From an uncultured Bacilli bacterium (GTDB lineage: Bacteria; Bacillota_I; Bacilli_A; RF39; UBA660), in the NCBI GenBank assembly GCA_947630515.1, contig CANRHY010000038.1, positions 1 through 7,992 of the forward strand: a DNA stretch of 7,992 bases, written 5' to 3'. A program made the position numbers and the translations under genes. The notes beneath the pieces are model-generated. The model worked only from the letters and a program-made list of their open reading frames with translations, was not told where the DNA came from and searched no databases. Each line of letters starts with the position of its first letter. The stretch's first letter is position 1. This document shows, one piece after another, positions 1 to 6,101 of the stretch.

Positions 1-505
1 AACTCATTGGTTCTTTTAGACTCATAAGAGCTTCTCTTATTTCATATTCTTTTACTTTTAAGTTTTCACTTATTTCACTTGTAGATGGTTCATATCCATT
101 TTTCATTTGAAATTCTTCTTTGTATTTTATTATTTTGTATGCTAAATCTTTTATGCTTCTAGATATTCTTACTTGGTTATTATCTCTTAGATATCTTTTT
201 ATTTCTCCTTCTATCATTAATACTGCATATGTTGAAAATTTTACTTCATGAGATAAGTCAAAATTATCTATTGCTTTTAGTAAACCAATACACCCGACTT
301 GGAATAAATCGTCCATATTATCTGTTTTGTTTTGATATTTTTTTAGTATTGATAATACTAATTTTAAGTTTCCATTTACAAGTTCTTCTTTAGCTTCTTT
401 TACACCACTTTGGTATTTTTTAAATAATTCTATCATTTCATTATGTTTTAATACTTTTATTTTACTTGTGTTAATTCCTGTTATTTCTACTTTGTTTTTT
501 GCCAT
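1..505 (-). CDS. sigG: RNA polymerase sporulation sigma factor SigG (3' end cut by window edge)
   Basis: The first 168 codons of a sigma-70 family protein are visible; the rest lies beyond position 1. SigG directs RNA polymerase to late genes in the forespore. The N-terminus (MAKNKVEITGINTSKIKVLK) matches the segment diagnostic of SigG rather than SigF, starting from the B. subtilis form MSRNKVEICGVDTSKLPVLK as I remember it. Region 2 is intact: GNLKLVLSI (about 45-53), DDLFQVGCIGLLKAIDNFDLS (about 65-85), KFSTYA (89-94), then GEIKRYLRDN (100-109). The start of region 3 follows. A Leu replaces the usual Pro in the AVPMI segment. Region 4 is not in the window. The ATG start is supported by AAAGGGTG upstream at ordinary spacing. 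The gene follows sigE by 44 bases, as in Bacillus. That gap holds a hairpin over the ribosome site and a possible own promoter. The identification is secure. Confidence 0.95.
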   Translation of the reverse strand, partial: MAKNKVEITGINTSKIKVLKHNEMIELFKKYQSGVKEAKEELVNGNLKLVLSILKKYQNKTDNMDDLFQVGCIGLLKAIDNFDLSHEVKFSTYAVLMIEGEIKRYLRDNNQVRISRSIKDLAYKIIKYKEEFQMKNGYEPSTSEISENLKVKEYEIREALMSLKEPMS

Positions 506-510
506 TTAAA

Positions 511-544
511 ACACCCTTTCTACTTTATTTTGTAGAAAAGGTGT
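511..544 (-). promoter_or_regulatory. RNA hairpin sequestering the sigG ribosome site
   Basis: In minus-strand RNA, ACACCUUUUCUAC pairs with GUAGAAAGGGUGU over 13 base pairs, including one U-G pair, around an 8-base A/U loop. The wobble would be an A-C mismatch in plus-strand RNA, so the structure favours the minus transcript. The sigG Shine-Dalgarno (AAAGGGUG) lies wholly in the 3' arm. Only four U residues follow, so it is a poor terminator. A comparable structure upstream of sigG is, from memory, described in B. subtilis as limiting translation of read-through mRNA from spoIIG. Confidence 0.7.
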
Positions 545-555
545 AAATTTTATAC
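526..555 (-). promoter_or_regulatory. Candidate SigF-type promoter of sigG
   Basis: GTATA (551-555), made from the last codon and stop of sigE, is a good forespore -35 element. After 15 bases comes CTACAAAATA (526-535), which keeps the A-n-A-n-T part of the SigF -10 consensus but lacks its leading GG. The start point would fall near 519-521, just before AAAGGG, leaving out the 5' arm of the hairpin. In Bacillus sigG has a SigF promoter in this gap. The match is partial and the genome is AT-rich, so confidence is low. Confidence 0.3.
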
Positions 556-1236
556 TTTCATTAGTCCTTTTAGTTTATTTATAGCCTTTTTTTCTATTCT
601 AGATATGTATGACTGAGATATTCCTAACATATCTGCTACTTCTTTTTGAGTGTATTCTTCTGTGTTATTTAGTCCATATCTAAGTGTTAGTATTTCTTTA
701 TCTCTTTTACTTAGTTTTTTTAATTCTTTTGTTAATAATTCTTTATCTACTTCCTCTTCATAACTTTTTTCTACTATGTTATCTTCTGTTCCTAGGACGT
801 CTTCTAAGTGAAGTTCATTTCCATCAGTATCTAAGTTAATTGAGTCTTCAAGACTTATTTCTACTTTTCTTCTTTTGTTTTTTCTTAGAAACATTAGTAT
901 TTCGTTATCTATGCAACGGGAAGCATATGTTGCCAGTTTTATGTTTTTGTCTAGTTTGTATGTTTTTACTCCTTTTATTAACCCAATAGAGCCAATTGAG
1001 ACTAAGTCTTCTAAGTCATACATAGTGTTATCATATTTTTTTGCTAAGAATACTACAAGTCTTAGGTTATGTTCTATTAATTTGTTTCTTGCTTCTATAC
1101 TACCATTATTGCTTTTTATTACCAACTCTTCTTCTTCCTCTTTTGGAAGAGGTGGTGGGAGTAAGTCAGCGCTTCCTAAGTATAAGCATGTGTTTTCTTT
1201 TTTAAATATTTTTTTTAATAATTCTAATAATTTCAT
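550..1236 (-). CDS. sigE: RNA polymerase mother-cell sporulation sigma factor, pro-SigE
   Basis: This 228-residue sigma-70 factor controls early mother-cell gene expression and is made as an inactive, membrane-associated precursor. The segment LYLGSADLLPPPL (18-30) aligns with YYIGGSEALPPPL around the B. subtilis processing site. Region 2 includes NLRLVVFLAKKYDN (57-70), DLVSIGSIGLIKGVKTY (77-93) and KLATYASRCIDNEILMFLR (100-118). DGNELHLEDVLGTEDN (138-153) is typical of SigE. Region 4 has the helix-turn-helix TQKEVADMLGISQSYISRIEKKA (196-218). By alignment, cleavage would fall near L18/Y19, giving a pro-sequence of about 18 residues, shorter than the 27 in B. subtilis but still hydrophobic and basic (MKLLELLKKIFKK). 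The start ATG has GGAGGAAT upstream, inside the end of spoIIGA, from which it is separated by one base; translational coupling is likely. The stop codon forms part of a candidate sigG promoter. Confidence 0.96.
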   Translation of the reverse strand: MKLLELLKKIFKKENTCLYLGSADLLPPPLPKEEEEELVIKSNNGSIEARNKLIEHNLRLVVFLAKKYDNTMYDLEDLVSIGSIGLIKGVKTYKLDKNIKLATYASRCIDNEILMFLRKNKRRKVEISLEDSINLDTDGNELHLEDVLGTEDNIVEKSYEEEVDKELLTKELKKLSKRDKEILTLRYGLNNTEEYTQKEVADMLGISQSYISRIEKKAINKLKGLMKV

Positions 1237-1237
1237 T

Positions 1238-1996
1238 TTATTCCTCCATTAGTAAGTAATTTAATATACAATCTGCATCTATTTTAAAGTCTTCAGTGAA
1301 ACCTATTACTATATTTCTTTTAAGTCCTAGAGATTCTATGTATATTTTGTCTACTTTTATGCATTTTAGTAATCCGTGGGTGCTCACAGATTCATAAGGC
1401 ACTAGAAAGAAGTTGTTTTCGTTTATGTACTCTTTTATTTCTTTGTTTTTAGTTATTATTACTTTTCTTTTTTTGTATGGGTCTAGTAATGTGTTTCCTG
1501 TATCCATAAATCCAGTAAGTTTTAGTATTTTATTTTTTAAGTATATATCTACATTATAGAAAGTTGTTGTTTTTAGTTTGTATTTTTTCATACCTTTAGT
1601 GTAAATATATAAAATAATAGGAGAAGAAAGGAGTATAAATAAGTAACTTATGGACATATCAGTAGTACTAGAAAATTCAACACTTAGGTAATACATAAAC
1701 CCACCTAATATTATGCTTGTTAGGAGAAAATATAACATATTTGTTAGGATATAATTTATGCTTTTTGTTCCATATGTTACTGATACTATTACAATACTAA
1801 GTAATATTTTAGTTATGAAAAGCATAAGTGTGTTAAATGGAATAAATAAGACTAATATAGTTAATGAGCCTAGAATGCTACCTAAGAATATTCTTTTTAA
1901 AGGAGTTCTTCTTTTTAGGATTATGGATACAGTAAGTAGTAATATAAAATCAAATGCAAAATTTAGAAATAATAATAAGTCTATGTATATTTTCAT
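1238..1996 (-). CDS. spoIIGA: Sporulation sigma-E factor-processing peptidase SpoIIGA
   Basis: This is the 252-residue membrane aspartic protease of family U4 that cleaves the pro-sequence of SigE, normally triggered from the forespore by SpoIIR. The N-terminus MKIYIDLLLFLNFAFDFILLL matches the family opening. Hydrophobic segments at roughly 4-27, 37-53, 56-75, 82-103 and 113-132 give the usual five-span membrane domain. The cytosolic half carries FMDTGNTLLDP (163-173), with D165 in the DTGN catalytic motif, then FLVPYESVSTHGLLKCIKVDKI, which matches the conserved VPY/G-x-L strand region. It is about 50 residues shorter than the B. subtilis protein. The ATG is preceded by GGTGAG five bases upstream. 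It sits directly ahead of sigE and just after a terminator, so its promoter should lie in or near the terminator at 2026-2059. The assignment is firm from motif, topology and synteny. Confidence 0.95.
   Translation of the reverse strand: MKIYIDLLLFLNFAFDFILLLTVSIILKRRTPLKRIFLGSILGSLTILVLFIPFNTLMLFITKILLSIVIVSVTYGTKSINYILTNMLYFLLTSIILGGFMYYLSVEFSSTTDMSISYLFILLSSPIILYIYTKGMKKYKLKTTTFYNVDIYLKNKILKLTGFMDTGNTLLDPYKKRKVIITKNKEIKEYINENNFFLVPYESVSTHGLLKCIKVDKIYIESLGLKRNIVIGFTEDFKIDADCILNYLLMEE
1242..1247 (-). promoter_or_regulatory. sigE ribosome binding site inside spoIIGA
   Basis: GGAGGA, five bases before the sigE ATG, is formed by the final Met-Glu-Glu codons of spoIIGA. It is the strongest Shine-Dalgarno of the three sporulation genes. 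It fixes the sigE start and ties its translation to spoIIGA. Confidence 0.85.
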
Positions 1997-2014
1997 TATT
2001 ACTCACCACGTAAT

Positions 2015-2048
2015 AGTATAAAAAAAGAAGACAGTTAATTTTGTCGTT
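2015..2048 (-). promoter_or_regulatory. Candidate spoIIGA promoter with Spo0A-box-like sequence
   Basis: A -10-like TATACT (2015-2020) lies right after the terminator U-run. Upstream, AACGACAAA (2040-2048 on the minus strand) matches the inverted Spo0A box TTCGACAAA at 7 of 9 positions and would be centred near -36. No good SigA -35 is present, as expected for a Spo0A-activated spoIIG promoter. The predicted start is only about 12 bases from the ATG, which is tight. The call rests mainly on the need for a promoter between the terminator and spoIIGA. Confidence 0.28.
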
Positions 2049-2059
2049 TAGTGTCTTCT
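2026..2059 (-). terminator. Rho-independent terminator after the 258-residue gene
   Basis: In minus-strand RNA, AGAAGACA and UGUCUUCU form an 8-bp stem around an 18-base loop, and the 3' arm runs straight into a row of six further U residues. It overlaps the stop codon of the hypothetical gene and isolates spoIIGA from the genes upstream. Confidence 0.65.
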
Positions 2060-2824
2060 ATAGTTTAATTTTTTATTTTCGTATTCTTCTTTATCTATAA
2101 TACTTTCAAATTCTTTAATTGGGAGTTGAAAGGGCTCAAATGTATCTTTAGTTTCTTCTTTTTGTTCTTCTTTTTCTTTTAAAGAGTTTTCATACATTAG
2201 TAATACTTCTGCTAGTAATCTAAAGTTATAGTAAGAAAATTTTCTTTTTGGTTTTACAAATGTATTATAGAAATTTATGATATATATAGAATCTAAATCT
2301 CTTTTATCTTTATATTCTAGTTTTTCTATTAAGTTATATACACTGTAAAAATCTTTGCTATTTATGTATGAAGATATTTCTTTTATTTTTTCGTTTTTTG
2401 TAAGAAGTCTTAGAAAATCTTTTTCTCTAAAGTAAATCATATATTTTAGGTATGTTTTTTGTCTATTTAAGTATTTTTTATATTCACGTGTAAATACTTT
2501 AAGTAATTTTATTTCTTTATTCATTTTATATGCTATATAAATAGGTGAATTTGTGTTATATTTTTTTTCTAATTCTTCACTTGTTAATTCAGTAGTTTGT
2601 TTATCGATATTATCTAATGTATCTTTTTCAGCTAGTTTTTTATACACATCAAAAGTTATTTTATATTTTTCTGTTTTAATGTTACTTATAAAATATTCAT
2701 TTTTTGTGCGATTATTGTATTCGTTTATTATTTTTAGTATTTCATATCTAGTTTTTCCACTAGAAAATTCTTTTTCTACTCTTTTATGGTATGAAACTAA
2801 TGTATATCTTTTTTCTCCATTCAT
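2048..2824 (-). CDS. Hypothetical highly charged protein upstream of spoIIGA
   Basis: I do not recognise this 258-residue protein. It has no signal peptide or membrane span and is very rich in Lys, Glu, Tyr and Asn. Mostly helical segments are expected: 13-40, an amphipathic stretch around 98-150 with many Lys/Arg (for example REYKKYLNRQ), and 200-222. An acidic patch (KEKEEQKEETKD, 216-227) is followed by a short basic tail (KKLNYRRH). No enzymatic motif is apparent. It starts at ATG with a strong AGGGAG six bases upstream. The gene is boxed in: a terminator ends only about 20 bases before its start, leaving little room for a promoter, and another terminator overlaps its stop codon. It is therefore probably expressed by read-through from the two-gene operon upstream or from a promoter inside the end of that operon. 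Its place between that operon and spoIIGA does not establish a sporulation role. Confidence 0.8.
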   Translation of the reverse strand: MNGEKRYTLVSYHKRVEKEFSSGKTRYEILKIINEYNNRTKNEYFISNIKTEKYKITFDVYKKLAEKDTLDNIDKQTTELTSEELEKKYNTNSPIYIAYKMNKEIKLLKVFTREYKKYLNRQKTYLKYMIYFREKDFLRLLTKNEKIKEISSYINSKDFYSVYNLIEKLEYKDKRDLDSIYIINFYNTFVKPKRKFSYYNFRLLAEVLLMYENSLKEKEEQKEETKDTFEPFQLPIKEFESIIDKEEYENKKLNYRRH

Positions 2825-2829
2825 AAATA

Positions 2830-2835
2830 CTCCCT
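2830..2835 (-). promoter_or_regulatory. Ribosome binding site of the 258-residue gene
   Basis: AGGGAG lies five bases before the ATG at 2824 and sits only 11 bases past the terminator stem. The strong site shows that the gene is meant to be translated although no separate promoter fits between the terminator and the start. Confidence 0.7.
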
Positions 2836-2846
2836 AAACTCGAGAA

Positions 2847-2874
2847 AAAGAAGCAACTAAAGGGCTGCTTCTTT
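2847..2874 (-). terminator. Rho-independent terminator after the Cys-module gene
   Basis: AAAGAAGCAGC pairs with GUUGCUUCUUU in minus-strand RNA (11 bp with one G-U pair) around a six-base loop. The U-rich stretch extends past the stem (UUCUC), so termination may be incomplete. It begins four bases after the stop codon of the two-gene operon and may allow read-through into the 258-residue gene. Confidence 0.7.
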
Positions 2875-2877
2875 ATG

Positions 2878-4530
2878 TTATTTCGCTCTTTTTTCTCCAG
2901 TACTAACCCAACCATCACCAAGAGGAGTGCTGCTCCATTTATATTCGTATGATGTTACTGTGTTAGTGTCTGTTACTGGTTTATATGTTTTTACTACTTC
3001 TAATTTTTCACAGTTTTTACCTTTTAGTGTTCCTCCTTGTGGACATTTGTATATTTTTTCTCCTACTTTATTAGAAGCACTGTAGCTATATGAAGTGTCT
3101 ACATAACATTTATCTTTAGTTAATGTTCCACCTTTAGAACAATATTTTTCATCAGTTGCTTTTGATGCAATGTAAGTTGTAGTGCTTCCACTTATTACAC
3201 AATTATTACCATTTTGAGTTCCACCATTTGGACATTTTACTGTTTTATTTGCTGCATATGTTGTTCCGTTTGTTGTTTTTATACAATTACTTCCTGATAA
3301 TGTTCCACCATTTTTACATTCGTATTTTGGTGTCGCTGTAGAAGTTGTTGTTTTTCCTGCGATTGTACATGTTGTTCCTGAACGAGTTCCGCCTTGTGGA
3401 CAACTGTATGTAGTTTCTTTATAACTATAAGTATAATAGTATACTCTCTTTGGACAAAGGATATGATTACTACAAGTATATTCGTATCCAGCACTTATTA
3501 ATGTATATCCGTATCCTCTTGTAGTTGTTGTTTTTATAGTTTTTTTTGTTGTTTTTGCAGTTGCTTTGTATGTTTTACTTGCGCCTGTTGTTTTACAAGT
3601 ACTACTTGATTGTAATTTTCCATTACAATAATATCCTGTTACTGAAGCTACATATGATGAAGTAGTTCCATCTTTTACACAGTTTGTTCCTGAAAGTGTT
3701 CCTCCATTTGGACAGTCATAACTTATAGTAGCTGCATATGTTGTATCTTTAGATTTTACATAACATACGTTACCTTTTAGTTCGCCACCATAAGGACAGT
3801 AATAAGCTCCACTTTTTGTACTAGCACTGTAGTAGTAACCATCAGTTACATAACATTTGCCATCTTTTAGTGTTCCACCTTTTTCACAGTACTCTTCACC
3901 TTTAGTTGTTGTTAATGTAGCTTTATATGAATTATCTTTAGTTACTGTACATAATCCATCAACTATAGTACCACCATTTGGGCATTTATAAGTAGTTTTA
4001 TCGCTAGTTACTGCTCTTCTATATAAGTATTCATATGATACTTGTGATGGAGTGTAAGTTACGTTTGTTTGAGGTTCTGGTGTTTCTTCTTTTTTACATT
4101 TTTCTTCATCACAGTAGTTATAACAACCTAAAGTTTTTTCAATATAGTCTTTTTCACTAGGACATACTAGATTTACTTTTAATGTATAATCATTTTTGTT
4201 CTTTTTAACTTGTACATATGAATTTTTAGTATCACATGACTCACCATTTTCGTCAACAAATGGTAATATTAACTTTTTGTTAATCATTTCTTGTAGAGTC
4301 ATTTCAGCAGTATCACCTATATTTTTAGGTAATCTTTCGTTAGTATAATAACTTTCTGCTGCATCTTGCATATATTTAATGTTTTCTCTAAATATATTGC
4401 TATAGAATGGTTTTAAGTTTGGAACTTTTGGGAATAACCATACTATTAATACTAAGAATATTACAAAGAATATTGCTTTAATAATAATGTCTTTCCAATT
4501 TATTCCTGGATTTTTTTCTTCGTTATACAT
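2878..4530 (-). CDS. Membrane-anchored protein with tandem Cys-Gly-Gly modules
   Basis: This 550-residue protein has a 14-residue cytosolic tail and one membrane span (about 15-34, IIIKAIFFVIFLVLIVWLF), with the remainder predicted outside. Residues 45-125 form a small domain (QDAAESYYTNERLP, TLQEMINKKLILPF, ESCDTKNSYVQV, YTLKVNLVC) whose pattern recalls pilin/pseudopilin globular domains; this is inference. A Cys-rich stretch (C136, C140, C145) follows. From 183 to 507 there are nine modules of the form C-(P)-x-GG-(T/E)-x5-C, with the two Cys exactly 11 residues apart (183/194, 215/226, 245/256, 273/284, 377/388, 405/416, 433/444, 464/475, 496/507). Each is joined by a Thr/Ser/Tyr-rich linker, giving a period of 28-32. 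Degenerate copies lie at 302/312 and 353/359. Paired disulfides and a surface or envelope role are likely but unproven. It starts 17 bases after the preceding gene with GGGGGAG, so the two are cotranscribed; a terminator follows its stop. Confidence 0.88.
   Translation of the reverse strand: MYNEEKNPGINWKDIIIKAIFFVIFLVLIVWLFPKVPNLKPFYSNIFRENIKYMQDAAESYYTNERLPKNIGDTAEMTLQEMINKKLILPFVDENGESCDTKNSYVQVKKNKNDYTLKVNLVCPSEKDYIEKTLGCYNYCDEEKCKKEETPEPQTNVTYTPSQVSYEYLYRRAVTSDKTTYKCPNGGTIVDGLCTVTKDNSYKATLTTTKGEEYCEKGGTLKDGKCYVTDGYYYSASTKSGAYYCPYGGELKGNVCYVKSKDTTYAATISYDCPNGGTLSGTNCVKDGTTSSYVASVTGYYCNGKLQSSSTCKTTGASKTYKATAKTTKKTIKTTTTRGYGYTLISAGYEYTCSNHILCPKRVYYYTYSYKETTYSCPQGGTRSGTTCTIAGKTTTSTATPKYECKNGGTLSGSNCIKTTNGTTYAANKTVKCPNGGTQNGNNCVISGSTTTYIASKATDEKYCSKGGTLTKDKCYVDTSYSYSASNKVGEKIYKCPQGGTLKGKNCEKLEVVKTYKPVTDTNTVTSYEYKWSSTPLGDGWVSTGEKRAK
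3007..3984 (-). repeat. Tandem in-frame Cys-Gly-Gly module repeats
   Basis: Within the 550-residue gene, roughly 84-96-base units encode C-x2-GG-(T/E)-x5-C followed by a Thr/Ser/Tyr linker. The DNA is diverged but shared words remain, such as the plus-strand ccaccatttggaca. Nine modules keep the 11-residue Cys spacing and two are degenerate. The three-module order at residues 183-272 recurs at 433-523, which points to block duplication. Confidence 0.85.
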
Positions 4531-4547
4531 ATATTACTCCCCCTTAC

Positions 4548-5984
4548 CTATTTTAGTGTTAATTTAGCAGATTCGTAAAGTGTTTGATTGTATGCTGCTT
4601 CTGTTACCATACCTACTAAATCACTTGTTGATTTATCTAATGTTATATCATATACTGTTCCATCTTCGTCTACTACTTGTGTAGGGCAATCTTCATAATT
4701 TGCTTCGTTTAGTATTTGTGTAAATGTTTTGTCTTCATTAAGTAAAGCGTCTGTTATTACTATATCATCACTTTCACCCATTAGTGCAGCTGTATTTAAG
4801 AACATTAAGTCTATAACAGCTTCCATACCTGAAGTTTCTAGTGAGTAAGCATCTATTTCTTTACCACTGTTACCATGAAGCATCCATGCATTGTTCATAA
4901 GTGTTGCGAATTCTTTTCTATATTCAGTTATGTCAGTTCCAGCGTTTAGTATCATACTTGCTCTTAAGTCTGTGATTTTATCAGCTAACATTTGAGCTTT
5001 AGTTCCATCTAAGAAGAATAGACCATAATCAAATGTATCTTTTTGTTCTTCTCTAGTTGTTTCTACTTCGTTAGCGCGGTCTGTCGCATTACCTAATTCA
5101 CTTACCATTGCTACATTTATTGTATCTATTACATTAGCTGCGTCATCAAGTGTTGCACTTTCTACATATCCACCATTTATAAATCTTAACATATTCTCAA
5201 TTTCTTCAATTGTTATAGGATAAGCAGGAACATATTTATCAAAGTATCCTTTGATTTCTTCTGCCCTTTCAGCAACTTGTTCTTCATTTGTAATATCAGT
5301 AAATGTTTTTATTACAACTTCTTCTGTTACTTCAGGAGTTGGCGCATGTGAAGATTCAGGTGCACTTGTTACTTCTGGTTTTGCACTACTATCAAGTGAA
5401 TCACTTACACTTGTACTTGGTGTACTATTTGGGTTTGGTTTTTGTGTTTTACTACTACCACAACCTTTAATTGCGGCTAGCATAGCAACTGCGGCTATTA
5501 ACCCAGCTACTGAACCAACTGCTATTTGTTTTTTACTAGGTTTAGCTTTTCTTTCTTCTTCCATTTCGTCTAAATCTACTTCTTCTGTTTCTACTTCTTG
5601 TATATTTTCAGGTAATTCTATCTTTGTTAGTTCAAACTCTTTTGCTTCAAGGCTACTTATAACTGTTTTAAATTCACTTTCGAACTCATCTAAGTCTTTA
5701 CCTACTAAATATTTAGCACCTGGGTCTTTAGTTTCATTGTAAATATTTTCAAGTTCTTCAATTTTTTCTTTTAGTGTTGTAACACCATTTAAGTCATTAT
5801 CATTTTCTTCATTAAGAGCTTTTACTCTTTCAAGTTCTTTTTCTATTTTTGCCTTTCTTCTTTTTTCTTTTAAACTTAAGCTTTCTTTATCATAATATTC
5901 TAATGCTGTTTGTAGTTCTACTGCATATTGTGTTAATTCGTCTTTTTGATTTTCTAGCTTAGTTATTATTGATTCAACGTCCAT
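4548..5984 (-). CDS. Coiled-coil, single-span membrane protein with extracytoplasmic helical domain
   Basis: This is a 478-residue protein of no family I can name. Residues 1-85 are heptad-like and strongly charged (ESLSLKEKRRKAKIEKELERVK), predicting a cytosolic coiled coil. An acidic stretch (127-146) leads to the basic stop KPSKKQ and one membrane span (about 153-173, IAVGSVAGLIAAVAMLAAI). A Pro/Ser/Thr linker (176-220: NPNSTPSTSVSDS, SAPESSHAPTPEV) probably crosses the wall. Residues 228-478 form a folded, mainly helical acidic domain with FINGGYVESATLDDAANVIDT (268-288) and FDYGLFFLDGTKAQML (318-333). The orientation is N-inside. It is the first gene after a near-consensus housekeeping promoter and has GTAAGGGGG upstream of the ATG. 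The Cys-module protein follows it in the same transcript, suggesting that the two work together at the envelope. C175 after the span is not in a lipobox. It could be a scaffold or regulator; no catalytic motif is visible. Confidence 0.87.
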   Translation of the reverse strand: MDVESIITKLENQKDELTQYAVELQTALEYYDKESLSLKEKRRKAKIEKELERVKALNEENDNDLNGVTTLKEKIEELENIYNETKDPGAKYLVGKDLDEFESEFKTVISSLEAKEFELTKIELPENIQEVETEEVDLDEMEEERKAKPSKKQIAVGSVAGLIAAVAMLAAIKGCGSSKTQKPNPNSTPSTSVSDSLDSSAKPEVTSAPESSHAPTPEVTEEVVIKTFTDITNEEQVAERAEEIKGYFDKYVPAYPITIEEIENMLRFINGGYVESATLDDAANVIDTINVAMVSELGNATDRANEVETTREEQKDTFDYGLFFLDGTKAQMLADKITDLRASMILNAGTDITEYRKEFATLMNNAWMLHGNSGKEIDAYSLETSGMEAVIDLMFLNTAALMGESDDIVITDALLNEDKTFTQILNEANYEDCPTQVVDEDGTVYDITLDKSTSDLVGMVTEAAYNQTLYESAKLTLK

Positions 5985-6016
5985 ATATATACCCCCTTAC
6001 GTGAATAACGATACAT

Positions 6017-6045
6017 ATTATAGTATAATTTATGAAGAAAGTCAA
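6017..6045 (-). promoter_or_regulatory. Housekeeping (SigA-type) promoter of the two-gene membrane operon
   Basis: TTGACT (6040-6045) and TATAAT (6017-6022) are separated by exactly 17 bases. This is a near-consensus vegetative promoter, with A/T-rich tracts upstream of the -35 that could act as an UP element. The start point would be about 6010, giving a leader of about 25 bases with GTAAGGGGG before the coiled-coil gene. It implies expression in growing cells. Confidence 0.8.
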
Positions 6046-6101
6046 TACTTATAAAAGCATTTTTTGTAATTTATTTTATACAAATCGCTGATTTAATATT
6101 A

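Noticed and set aside
875..1252. Plus-strand open frame opposite sigE
   Set aside because: It is antisense to a certain sigma factor gene, has no ribosome site, and its Phe/Ser/Leu-rich sequence is what the reverse complement of Lys/Glu/Asn-rich coding DNA produces.
3279..3494. 71-residue minus-strand frame inside the Cys-module gene
   Set aside because: It is an out-of-frame shadow of the repeat region with no ribosome site.
2960..3990. CRISPR-like array
   Set aside because: The periodic DNA words are diverged, in frame, and encode a regular protein module; there are no constant repeats with unique spacers.
5455..5470. Lipoprotein signal in the coiled-coil protein (Cys after the hydrophobic span)
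   Set aside because: The Cys is at residue 175, far from the N-terminus, and the preceding residues (AIKG) do not make a lipobox.
5251..5742. 163-residue plus-strand open frame rich in Ser, Val and Leu
   Set aside because: It lies opposite the linker and membrane span of the coiled-coil gene; the hydrophobic look comes from complementing Ser/Thr/Ala/Glu codons, and no initiation signal is present.
6050..6085. TATAAAA/TTTTATA inverted repeat upstream of the operon promoter
   Set aside because: It is a pure A/T seven-base match in A/T-rich DNA and could be chance.
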